Shown here: in pieces, positions 55,401-64,000 of the stretch | Layout: each line of letters starts with the position of its first letter | Position numbering within the stretch: position 1 is the stretch's first letter | Assembly: GCA_002964805.2 (NCBI GenBank) | Contig: PUDQ02000001.1 | Span: 9,510,001-9,574,000 of the forward strand | Length of the DNA: 64,000 nt | From: Trametes villosa | Lineage: Eukaryota > Basidiomycota > Agaricomycetes > Polyporales > Polyporaceae | Reading direction: 5' to 3' | Position numbers and translations under genes: made by a program | The notes under the pieces: generated by a model | Database searches by the model: none | What the model saw: the letters and a program-made list of their open reading frames with translations, nothing else | What the model was told of the DNA's origin: nothing

Positions 55401-57566
55401 TGCGGATATGTGCCAGCCTGATACATCGCCCATGAGAGGTTCGCCAACCCAGCAGGGTGTCAGACTCACCGTATGCGCTGTAAGCAATCCATTGCATGAG
55501 CGTGATCCCTTCCGGCTTTGCGCTGGTGAACCTGTTCACGCCCTGAATGTTGATGAGCCCGGTCATGTCACAGTCCAACACTAGTGCAGCATGAATCAAT
55601 GTCATTTAAACCATTATTAGATGCATTGTGCTTACCTTCCATGACTGTCGAGAGCGTATGATGGTTGAAATAGTTGAGACACCATGCATCTTCAGCAGCG
55701 GCAGCGAGAGTGGTGCAGCCCTCGAGTACCTCGTGGCTCTCCGTAGCGCCTGTGTCATGCTGGACGGGTGAGTCTGCCTGAGAATGGTCGGCTTCGATGG
55801 CGCGAGAAGGGGAATCTGCCGGTGGGTGTGGCGGCGCGATGGATTGGGACTCGTCTTGGACGATCCAGGTCTCGAGATGAACAAAGTAGCTAGAGGGGGT
55901 GCATTAGAATGAATCTTGTTGCTAGGATAATACATACTTGAAGACGCCGAGAGCAAAAGTATGGCCATTGACGGAGGGGCCCCAGCCCTGTGATTTGTGA
56001 GATATCCCATAGAAGTAGCCCTGGTCTCGGAGGACTTACCATCGCCTTCCAGACACGTCGCATGTCCTATGGGCAGTGCGCAGTAAGTGTAGCATTGGAG
56101 CTAAACCGACGCAAGCACTTACCGGATTTGCAATCTCCTTGTATGAGTCGGCGTTGATAAGACCGGTATCGCGCTCTGAAACCACTGGGACCGCTGGAGT
56201 CTGACGCCGCCTAGCACTGTGCGCTGGAGCATGGTATACCCTGAACTCGAAAGCGGTTTGGTTTCTCTTCAACACTTGATCCAGCGGGGTGTGTTGTGCA
56301 ACGCTATCACGGGCGCCGGTACCGACCTCCGCAATATTGTTCGTCATCAAGGTGGCCGTGGCGAGGTGGATGAGGCTGCCTGTGGTTGGGGCCCTCGGTG
56401 TTCCCGTGTCAGATCTGTCGATCTTGGACTGTGGAAGAAGTTTGCGGGCTTTCGTCACAAACCGGTCAAAGAATATGCAACCGCATCCCCGTTCTATCTT
56501 CGAGGCATCATACAAATCTTTGATTTTAGCCTGACGTTGGAGCGTCTCGCGAAGTGTTGATAGTTCGCCATCCAATTTCTTCAGAATATCCTAGTTGACG
56601 TGGCATCAGCGTTGAGGTGCATCGTGTAGTAGCCGTGTATCCACCTCCCACTCTTGTCGTCTCGCAGAGAAGCCTTGCTCCAGTCATTTATCAGCAATCA
56701 ATCGCCAATACCTATCCAAGGGCCAAGATGCATACCTTCCCAATTCTCGGCGGCGCAAACCTCCATCAAGCTACCAAGCCGCACAACCTTGTCCGCAACT
56801 TGGCGAAGCAGTTCTAGAGACGGGAGTAAAACCAGCATACGATTAGTAGAGATAACCAGTGTGTCTCTTCGCACTCACCGCCAGACTGGCCCTCATTATC
56901 GGACGCGTGTGTCTCCGTACTGTTGGGAGAACACCCCGCGCTCGACTCTTGTAGCCTATTTTAATTCCCAGCATTAGTATAGTGTCACTCCGCACAGTTT
57001 GGCTCGAGCCCACCAGCAGGAATGGAGTATCAGCAATGCCTGCGCCAGCCGCAGCCACGTGATCGCCTGATGGAGGCACGGAGGCTTCTCTGTAGTTTCT
57101 GCCACCCTTCGTGCTTGCTCATAATCCATGCGGATGACTGTAGGTTCTACTCAGAGCAGCGCATGGCTACAAAGACCGTCTGACTCACTGACGTCAATTG
57201 GCCAACTAGATACGAACACATCCAACACCGCGGACATCGCCTCATGAGAAGGGATCGCCACTGGTCCCAACTCTTCTGCCCGTGTACAACATATAGGGAA
57301 GGTAGAGAGCGTGTCCTTGTAAACTTGCAGCCTTCCACGCCCGCAGTCGTGCGCAGTCGATGTTATCAGCACACCCTGTGGCCTCGGAGATGGGCTATGT
57401 CCTGCTTCGGTGTCAGCTCCTCGATCTTGCCAGATGCTCAAGGTGATCGAAGTCCACTCACCCGACTGTCCACGAGAGGTGTGGTCCGCCGAGTTCCAAT
57501 GGATGTAGATGGTCTCCACCCGCCACGCGTATGGGTCAGTAGTTGGAGAGGCCAGATCCCCGGGGG
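52425..57566 (-). pseudogene. HET/EF-hand/ZZ gene, copy 3: 5'-truncated by a gypsy LTR, with an internal stop
   Basis: Same exon plan as copy 2. The HET exon survives only as 57189-57566; the rest is replaced by the gypsy LTR. Then 57014-57137, 56879-56919, 56736-56813, 56645-56673, 56123-56590, 56040-56066, 55938-55987, 55636-55889, 55470-55580, 55089-55417, an exon from 55028 down to about 54855, 54745-54806, 54316-54683, 54193-54266, 53689-54133, 53549-53637, 53256-53501, 53070-53192 and 52425-52996. Exon 12 hits in-frame TGA at 54855-54857, where the copy 2 donor is lost; a GTGCGC a few bases upstream could serve as a cryptic donor. The ZZ fingers are mostly kept, but one Cys of ZZ2 is replaced (RHTSIDC). 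Unlike copy 2, the last exon adds an acidic, proline-rich tail and a coiled coil (KEVLKRFEALEETIRAQQ). Confidence 0.72.
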
Positions 57567-57854
57567 TGTTACAATTTCATCCTCGGTTCCTAATCCGGCC
57601 AATGACTCGACCTGACTCATTCTGACTCAGCCCCTATATTTAGTCCATATGACTCGTCCTGACTCCTCATGACTCATCCTGACTGCGGTGTACTATACTT
57701 AGCTCAGACCTGACTCATACTGACTGCGGACGTGCTGCAGCAGTGCTGCGCTTCACTGCGGATCTGCTGCGCAGATCCTTCCCCCACAGTATATAAGGAC
57801 CCCCTCTCTCCCTCTCTTTTCCCCAGTTTCGATCTCCTGTTTCATCCTGTAACA
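57567..57854 (+). repeat. Ty3/gypsy 5' LTR (about 288 bp)
   Basis: Begins TGTTACA at the break in homology to the HET gene copies and ends TGTAACA at 57848-57854, a perfect 7-bp terminal inverted repeat. It contains a TATA box and a run of TGACTC motifs. The right end is inferred from the inverted repeat alone, since the 3' LTR is not in the window; no standard tRNA primer site was recognised after it. Confidence 0.65.
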
Positions 57855-57872
57855 ACTCATACTCTTGACTCA
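57603..57872 (+). promoter_or_regulatory. Cluster of TGACTCA (Gcn4/AP-1-type bZIP) sites
   Basis: Exact TGACTCA at 57613, 57623, 57670, 57711 and 57866, plus TGACTC with a different last base at 57603, 57650 and 57660. TGACTCA is the established binding sequence of fungal Gcn4/Cpc1 bZIP activators. Most sites lie upstream of the TATA box, where U3 enhancers are expected. Function is inferred. Confidence 0.6.
57790..57797 (+). promoter_or_regulatory. TATA box of the gypsy LTR
   Basis: TATATAAG followed by a CT-rich tract, about 60 bp before the LTR end. A perfect hairpin (GATCTGC/GCAGATC) lies just upstream at 57761-57777. Confidence 0.65.
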
Positions 57873-57942
57873 TCAATCTACTTGTTATTTATAACTCTTT
57901 GAGTGCGCTCGAACGCCACTTCAAGCGTTATCTTAACATTAG

Positions 57943-58626
57943 ATCGAAACTCTGGATCCCTCACCTCGTAGCGGTGTAAGGGCTCAACTTCGTAGGCGTG
58001 TAACCCGAGCGTTACTAGCCCCACTCCGTCGACTCCACAACTCGCCCACCACGTCGTCACCATCCGAAACATCTGTCCGTTCCGGACCATTCTCGAATCC
58101 TCTCTTTGAGGAAGAAGAACTTCACGTGTGGAGTCCCCAGCCAATCCGACCAGCATCTCCGTACTGGTACCATCAAGAACTACCTCCGCGTCCGCACACT
58201 ATCGCGACCCTTGAAGAGGCCGCTGAACGTCCAGAGCACATCCCAGGCTTCAACTACGATCAACTCGACATCAGGAACGTTCAGTTCTCTGACGAAGAAC
58301 TCACTCGATCAATCGACGAATACGTTGACCCTTCAGTCATCGAAGAACCGGAATCATCACCCGACCCCGCGAACGACGAAGAAGAACTCTCCTTTGACCC
58401 ACGCATCTTCGAATCACAACTCATTGGCGCGCTCAACGCAGCAACATACTTCCACGACCCTATCCAATTCAGGCCAGAAGTAGACCCGCTTATTTCGCAC
58501 CATCTACAAGACGCTGTATTCCATTACCGAGAGGCACTTCGAATCTTCCGCGGCGAACCACCGGTTAGTCGAGACAACGACTATATTCTCAACAACTTCG
58601 GGATCTACCTGGAAGAAGAAATCTGA
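57943..58626 (+). CDS. Long leader reading frame of the gypsy element, no ATG
   Basis: Open for 227 codons after TAG at 57940-57942 and closed by TGA at 58624-58626, with no ATG in frame; GTG at 58126 starts the better-looking part. From there the protein is acidic and proline-rich (SIDEYVDPSVIEEPESSPDP), then helical (DAVFHYREALRIF), and its codons resemble those of gag and pol. It lies in a different frame from gag, which starts 171 nt later. It may be a spliced or leaky upstream ORF, or the remnant of an N-terminal gag extension. No known domain is recognised. Confidence 0.4.
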   Translation: METLDPSPRSGVRAQLRRRVTRALLAPLRRLHNSPTTSSPSETSVRSGPFSNPLFEEEELHVWSPQPIRPASPYWYHQELPPRPHTIATLEEAAERPEHIPGFNYDQLDIRNVQFSDEELTRSIDEYVDPSVIEEPESSPDPANDEEELSFDPRIFESQLIGALNAATYFHDPIQFRPEVDPLISHHLQDAVFHYREALRIFRGEPPVSRDNDYILNNFGIYLEEEI

Positions 58627-58796
58627 GCAAACCATAGTCGGTGGACAAATCTTCAGTCTACGGACCCAATCTATCCTGTCGTACTCAGCTCAGGACAAGC
58701 TCTATTCACGGCCAAGAACATCTACCTCCAGTGGGTCGCAACCAGGAACGTGTATAGCCACACCCCATACACCCAATACTAGTCATACCCGAGTGT

Positions 58797-60587
58797 ATGA
58801 CCACGGACATCATCCCGAAGGATCGACTCCCTTGCAAGACCAGAGACCACTACTTCAACGACAAAACACATAAAGACATTCACTGGGCTCCTAAAGAAAA
58901 GGACTTCCAACTCTGCAAATACCAACCTTGTCCTCATCGACTGAGCAAGAAGGTCGTTAGCAAATCAGGATTCTTCGCTTGTTCCAACACAGACAAAGTC
59001 ACCACAGGAGAAGGCGAGAGATATATCGAAATCAAACCTTCCACTTCGACCGCTCCTACTCCCTCTCCTAGACCAACGACTCATCGGCGAACAAGCGCAA
59101 TATCCCCAAGGACCCCAGTCGCAGAAACCCCAGCCCCATCTCCTCTGGTAGGAGTTGAATATCTCAGAAACCCGAACATGCCGATCAGTGATCCCAAGCG
59201 ATCACCGGCATCTGCATCCGAACCAGCCACAGAAGAAGAAGACTTCGGCGGAGAAGATACTTCTCAAGACAGACAAGCTAGTCCCGAACCGGACAATCTA
59301 CGAACCATTAGACCCACTACGCCAATAGGGGTCAGAATACCCGCACGAGAATTCACGGAAACTCTCAAGCACGTCGAGGATACAATGACATCAGTATCAA
59401 CAATCACGCAACCTGCTCAGACAGCAAGCACGGCAGCGCCGTTCACGACGGCCGTAAGGGCTGGACGAGGAACAACATCACGAGCCCCTCAACCACCAGA
59501 GGATGACAATCCTCAAGGAGGTGGCGGACCACCAGGAGGAGAACCTCATGGTGGAGGAAGAGGAGGCGGACCCCCAGGAGGAGACGGAGACGATGGAGAT
59601 GACGAAGAAGGCGGCGGAGGACCAGGCGGAGGAGGACCAGGCGGCGGACCACCAGGAGGAGGAGGCGGAGGAGGACCACCCGGCGGTGGACAAGCGGGAG
59701 CGAACGCTCAAGGCAACGCTCCAGGACAAGTCAACCCAGGACATAAGAGCAAGGTCAAAGAACCCGAGGTCTTCATGGGAGATCGCTCCAAGGCCAACGA
59801 ATTCCTCACGGACCTTCAACTCTTATTCCTCAGTCGCCCCCAAGACTATCCTAACGATACATCAAAGATCGTTTCAGCACTGTCATACATGCGAGGCGAT
59901 ACCCACTGGTGGGCCGAAGCCAAGGTCGACGCGGCAAATGGAGAAGACGATCATGGCGCTCCACTAGGATTCGGAACTTGGAGACAATGGGTTGCCGATT
60001 TTCGCCTGGTCTTTGGCGAAATAGACCCTCAGGGCAAAGCTTCAGTGGAACTAGCCACCCTGAAGTACAACCCGAAGGAAGATCTCTTCAAGTTCAATTC
60101 GAAGTTCTTCGACTTATGCGTCAGAGCAAGAATCAACGACGATCACGCTCAACAAACCCTGTACAAGACCAAGCTACCACAGTACTTCCGCACCAAGCTA
60201 GTCCTCATATACCCCGCTCCCACCACGATGCACGAACTCATTGACAGAGTTATACACATCGAGAGGGGATGGAGGACAAACCGCGAAGTGGACGACTATC
60301 AAGGTCTAAAGACCAACTTCAAGAAACGAGGGGACAATCCGAAAGTTCGCGCAATCAACACCAACACACGAATGGATCCGAAGACTCGACAACAACTCCT
60401 GAAGGAGAACAAATGCTTCTACTGTCGAGAGCCCGGACATCGTGCAGCGAACTGCCCCAAGAAGAAAGGTTCTACCACCAAGACACGTGCTATCAAGGAA
60501 GACGAATCGGACGATGCCGAAGAAATGGAAATCGGTGTCGTAGCCCTAGGAGATAACGACGACGAAGAAGACGGCTTGGATTTTTAG
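58797..60587 (+). CDS. Ty3/gypsy Gag protein
   Basis: 596 codons, ATG at 58797, TAG at 60585-60587. Residues 1-90 hold a Cys-containing segment (CKYQPCPHRL, FFACSN); 90-230 is Pro/Ser/Thr-rich; about 238-305 is almost entirely Gly/Pro with acidic residues. The capsid-type retrotransposon gag domain spans about 330-500 (FLTDLQLLF, GDTHWWAEAK, YFRTKLVL). One CCHC zinc knuckle lies at 540-553 (CFYCREPGHRAANC). A basic then acidic tail follows. Gag forms the particle and binds element RNA. The stop is preceded by a run of five T, and pol continues in the -1 frame. Confidence 0.9.
   Translation: MTTDIIPKDRLPCKTRDHYFNDKTHKDIHWAPKEKDFQLCKYQPCPHRLSKKVVSKSGFFACSNTDKVTTGEGERYIEIKPSTSTAPTPSPRPTTHRRTSAISPRTPVAETPAPSPLVGVEYLRNPNMPISDPKRSPASASEPATEEEDFGGEDTSQDRQASPEPDNLRTIRPTTPIGVRIPAREFTETLKHVEDTMTSVSTITQPAQTASTAAPFTTAVRAGRGTTSRAPQPPEDDNPQGGGGPPGGEPHGGGRGGGPPGGDGDDGDDEEGGGGPGGGGPGGGPPGGGGGGGPPGGGQAGANAQGNAPGQVNPGHKSKVKEPEVFMGDRSKANEFLTDLQLLFLSRPQDYPNDTSKIVSALSYMRGDTHWWAEAKVDAANGEDDHGAPLGFGTWRQWVADFRLVFGEIDPQGKASVELATLKYNPKEDLFKFNSKFFDLCVRARINDDHAQQTLYKTKLPQYFRTKLVLIYPAPTTMHELIDRVIHIERGWRTNREVDDYQGLKTNFKKRGDNPKVRAINTNTRMDPKTRQQLLKENKCFYCREPGHRAANCPKKKGSTTKTRAIKEDESDDAEEMEIGVVALGDNDDEEDGLDF
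59515..59700 (+). repeat. Purine/G-rich Gly-Pro tract inside gag
   Basis: Degenerate GGAGGA/GGCGGA/CCAGGA repeats coding for Gly/Pro-rich sequence. Many runs of two or more G at short spacing could form G-quadruplexes on the coding strand. It probably expanded by replication slippage. Confidence 0.6.
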
Positions 60588-63500
60588 GAGGACGAACGGA
60601 CCCGGCGCCCGTCTCGTCCTGTAGCTGGGACTACACCATCTCATTTGTAACTATCGGCCAGCAGCGCAGAAATGCATACCTGCTATCCGGATATGTTGAG
60701 TGTGGACCCAAAGTCGTCGGAATCCGAGCCCTATTCGACTCAGGCGCGGATGCAACAATCCTCAACCGTCGCATCGTCAATCAATACAATCTCCCTACGG
60801 TCAAACTACCAAAACCAATCCGATTCCGAAACGCGGACGACAGCATTAACACCATTGGAGAAGTCACCCACCGAGTGGAATCCAACTTCGTGGTCCGAGG
60901 ACACGAGCTACCCACGAACTTCTACGTCGCCGACCTAGGACGGGACGATGCCATCCTAGGCATTCCATGGATCCGACGATACAATCCAAAGGTCAATTGG
61001 GACTCGGGACATTTCGAGTTTGACCCGAAGATTATCAAGAAACAACAACTCCGTCGAGAATACCAGCAACATCACGACCCCCCACCAGGAGTCCCAATGT
61101 GGGGACTACCACGAACGACAACAGCAGACCCAGAAGGGGTCCATCAATTCATCAGGAGAACCTCGGAAGATCTAGAAGACAACGATACCTGGAACGTCCA
61201 GGCCAATACGATCTTGAGTTCTCTCAGACAACAATCCAAAGACCTCACTATCGGACGAGCAACAATGTCAACCAATCTAGCAATCAAGGCGCACGAAGGG
61301 CAAAAGGTCAAGACACTCGAAGAACTACTGCCAGAATATTTGTTGGACCTACGAGACGTTTTTGACAAGAAATCCGCGGAGCGCATGCCCATTACAAGAC
61401 CATGGGACCATGACATCAAGCTAAAGGCAGAATTTGTACCCCGCGACTGCAAGATTATTCCATTATCCCCAGCAGAACGAGGAGAACTCGACAAGTTCGT
61501 GGATGAAAACCTTGCCAAAGGTTACATACGACCCTCCAAATCACCAATGGCATCACCATTCTTCTTCGTCAAAAAGAAGGATGGTTCTCTACGACCAGTT
61601 CAAGACTACCGATACCTCAACGATGGAACAATCAAAGACGCAGGACCTCTACCACTCATATCCGACCTATTTGACAAGCTAGGCGGAGCGAAATACTTCA
61701 CCAAACTCGATGTCCGAGCAGGATATAACAATGTCCGTATCAAGGAAGGCGATCAATGGAAGGAGCGTTCAAAACCCCTCGAGGACTATTCGAACCAACA
61801 GTCATGTTCTTTGGACTCTGCAATGCTCCCGCAACCTTCCAAACCATGATGAACGCCATCTTCCATGACTACCTGTCAGAAGGATGGCTAGTAATCTATA
61901 TGGATGACATCCTACTCTTCTCCGACAACCTGGAAGATCTACGCAAACACACGCGGCTAGTAATCGAACGACTACGCGACAACGATCTGTACCTCAAGGC
62001 GGAGAAATGCGAGTTTGAAGTTCAACGGGTAGAATTCCTAGGAGCAATCGTGTCGCCAGGACAGGTATCAATGGACCCAGTCAAACTCGACGGACTAAAG
62101 GACTGGCCAACTCCAACAACAGTCAAACAGGTCCAAAGCTTCCTAGGATTTGCAAACTTCTATCGGAGGTTTATACGGGGATTCGCCGACCTAGCAAGAC
62201 CCTTGAATGACCTCACTCGGAAGGATAACCCATGGAAGTGGACCCCCGCATGCGAACAAGCGTTCCAAGACATCAAGAAGCGCTTCATCGAGGAGCCTAT
62301 TTTGCTTCAACCGGATGTATCAAAACCATTCCAAATCGAGTGCGACGCGTCCAAAGTCGCCACCGGGGCGGTGTTGAGGCAAAAAGGGGAGGAAGGGATA
62401 TGGCACCCCTGTGCATATCTATCAAAATCCTTTACCGAAACCGAACGCAACTACCAGATCTACGACCGCGAACTTCTTGCCATCATCCGAGCACTGGAAA
62501 CGTGGACACTGGAGACACTACATCGAGGGCGCCAAACAACCCGTAGAAATCCTATCAGACCACAAGAACTTGACATATTGGCGCAGTGCTAGAAAACTCA
62601 ACCGAAGACAAGCACGATGGAGCAACTTCTTATCCGAATTCAACTACGTCATCAGACACCTACCAGGAAAAAGCCTGGTCCAAGCCGACGCTCTATCCAG
62701 AAGACCGGACCACGACCCGGGAGACCACGATAACGAAGAAGTCACCATGATCCCGGGAGATCTATTCGCCAAGGCAGTCCACGTTGACCTCCAGGAATTA
62801 ATCCGCAGCACCACTTCTCGTGACAAATCAGTCATGGACTCAACCAATGGAGCGTGGCACCTCAAGAAGGAACCTATTTTTGGAACAAAAACCGACTGGC
62901 GCATGGACGACGGCATTGTTCTCTTCAAAGGGAAAGTCTATGTCCCACCAGAAGATAATATCCGTCGAGAAGTAGTCCGCCTACATCACGAACCAGCGGT
63001 CATGGGACATCCCGGAATCCAAAAAACCTTCGAACTTGTCAGCCGAGAATACTGGTGGCCAGGCATGCGACACTTCATCACCCAATACGTCAAAGGATGC
63101 GCAACATGCCAAACCGCTAAAGTCAACACACATCCCACCAAACCCGGAATGATGCCTATTCCACATAGCGGATCAACAAGACCATTAGGCACAATAACCA
63201 TGGACTATGTCACCGGACTCCCTTTATCCAACGGGTTCGACGCAATCCAAGTGGTTGTTGACCACGACGAATCCAAGGCTATTGTTCTCTCGGAATGTAC
63301 AAAGGAAACCAACGCCATGGACACCGCACATCTTCTCGTGAGAGATGTCTACTCCCGATTTGGACTACCGGACCGCATCATATCCGACCGAGGCCCACAA
63401 TTCATATCACACGCATATCAAGAAATGAATAAACTCCTCGGGATTGGCCAATCGCTCAGCACGTCTCATCACCCTCAAACCGACGGACAATCAGAACGGA

Positions 63501-64000
63501 CCATTCAAGAAATCGAAGTCGCATTACGAATCTATTGTGGGAACTACCCCGACACGTGGAGCACCCTCTTGCCACAATTTGAATTCGCGCACAATCACCG
63601 GACTCATTCCGTCACTGGGAAAAGCCCCTTCGAACTTCTGATGGGATATCAACCACGAGCTATAGGCACCGTACACCCTAAGCCCAAGCATCCCAGCACG
63701 GAAGAACGATTGAATCACCTCAAGGAACTCCGAGAAAACGCCATCGCCTCCCACGCAAAGGCCGCCGCCGCCATGGCCAAGAGACAGGCAGCAGGCAATG
63801 TGACCTTCAAGAAGGGAGATAAGGTGTTCCTCGAATCCACGAACCTCAAGTTGCCCTATCCCAACCGGAAACTCGCACCAAAACGAGAAGGTCCCTTTGT
63901 CATCGACGAAGTCATGGGACCTACCACCGTGAAACTCCGACTCCCAAAGGCATGGAAGATTCATCCAGTATTTCACACCGCCTTGATCACGCACTACCGA
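60584..64000 (+). pseudogene. Ty3/gypsy Pol polyprotein with two frameshifts (3'-partial)
   Basis: Pol is open in the -1 frame relative to gag from 60557. Protease active site DSGA starts at 60737. Reverse transcriptase runs from about 61450: FFVKKKDGSLRPVQDYR, LDVRAGYNNVRI, and catalytic YMDD at 61897-61908. RNase H follows (IECDASKVATGAVL, YDRELLAI, ILSDHKNLTYW). Integrase has an HHCC zinc region (HHEPAVMGHPG to CATC, about 62970-63110) and DDE residues in TMDYVTGLP, ISDRGPQF and TDGQSERT, then GPF and IHPVFHTALI near the window edge. The frame breaks at about 61760-61766 (one base missing, RT) and at 62503-62518 (a 7-bp near-duplication TGGACAC, RNase H), after which the original frame is restored and open to 64000. 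Confidence 0.88.

Larger units (their letters stand above)
57567..64000 (+). mobile_element. Ty3/gypsy retrotransposon, 5' LTR to integrase (3' end outside window)
   Basis: 5' LTR, 0.9-kb leader, gag, and pol with protease, reverse transcriptase, RNase H and integrase in the Ty3/gypsy order. It inserted into the HET exon of gene copy 3: homology to the other copies stops at CCCCGGGG (57558-57566). The integrase C-terminus has the GPF and HPVFHTALI motifs seen before the chromodomain in chromoviruses, but any chromodomain is beyond the window. Compared with the GC-rich host sequence its codons more often end in A. Two small frameshifts break pol, so this copy is probably inactive. Confidence 0.93.

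Noticed and set aside
1..64000. CRISPR arrays, rRNA or tRNA genes, telomere repeats
   Set aside because: No regularly spaced repeats, no rRNA-like sequence, no cloverleaf with a GTTCGAATC-type arm in the right context, and no TTAGGG runs were seen.

Overview
The window looks like a repeat-rich, gene-poor stretch of a filamentous basidiomycete (Agaricomycetes, perhaps Polyporales). The evidence is a HET-domain protein of the type common in mushroom-forming fungi, genes cut by many GT...AG introns of about 50 nt, and three orders of fungal retrotransposon (Ty1/copia, DIRS/Ngaro-like, Ty3/gypsy). No bacterial operons, CRISPR arrays, rRNA or tRNA genes were seen, and no housekeeping gene could be recognised.

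The main result is a large minus-strand gene present in three copies. Read exon by exon, copy 2 (19610..25546) joins 20 exons through 19 introns of 48-94 nt into one open frame of 1610 codons plus stop. It starts with a HET domain, passes through a helical linker and an EF-hand-like calcium loop, and ends in three ZZ-type zinc fingers. The HET part looks like a separate gene because its frame reaches a stop codon. In all three copies that stop lies inside a conserved 51-nt intron with GTGAGTCAG donor and CAG acceptor, so HET and EF/ZZ parts are probably one protein. Copy 1 (1839..3957) keeps only the first five exons and is cut off by a copia LTR inserted in intron 5. Copy 3 (52425..57566) lost most of its HET exon to a Ty3/gypsy LTR and has an in-frame stop plus a lost splice donor.

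Layout: 1-1825, 3' end of a Ty1/copia element (RT-RNase H and 3' LTR). 1826-3957, gene copy 1. 3958-19609, degenerate duplicated DNA (blocks A-D) with a 2.2-kb insertion bounded by inverted repeats at 8145-10369. 19610-25546, gene copy 2. 25547-43062, second copies of blocks A-D, an unrelated gene-free stretch, and a third block C. 43063-48043, an apparently full-length DIRS/Ngaro-like element (gag-like ORF, RT-RNase H, tyrosine recombinase), whose borders are defined by paralogous empty sites. 48044-52424, third block D. 52425-57566, gene copy 3. 57567-64000, a Ty3/gypsy element running out of the window, with 5' LTR, long leader ORF, gag, and a pol broken by two small frameshifts.

The order gene copy - blocks A to D - gene copy recurs along the window. 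This suggests a segmental tandem array of a HET-type recognition gene that expanded by duplication and was then broken up by retroelements. HET domains generally act in fungal allorecognition cell death, so the array resembles a birth-and-death immune-type cluster. That role is inference. The spacer blocks hold only degenerate, unidentified coding traces.
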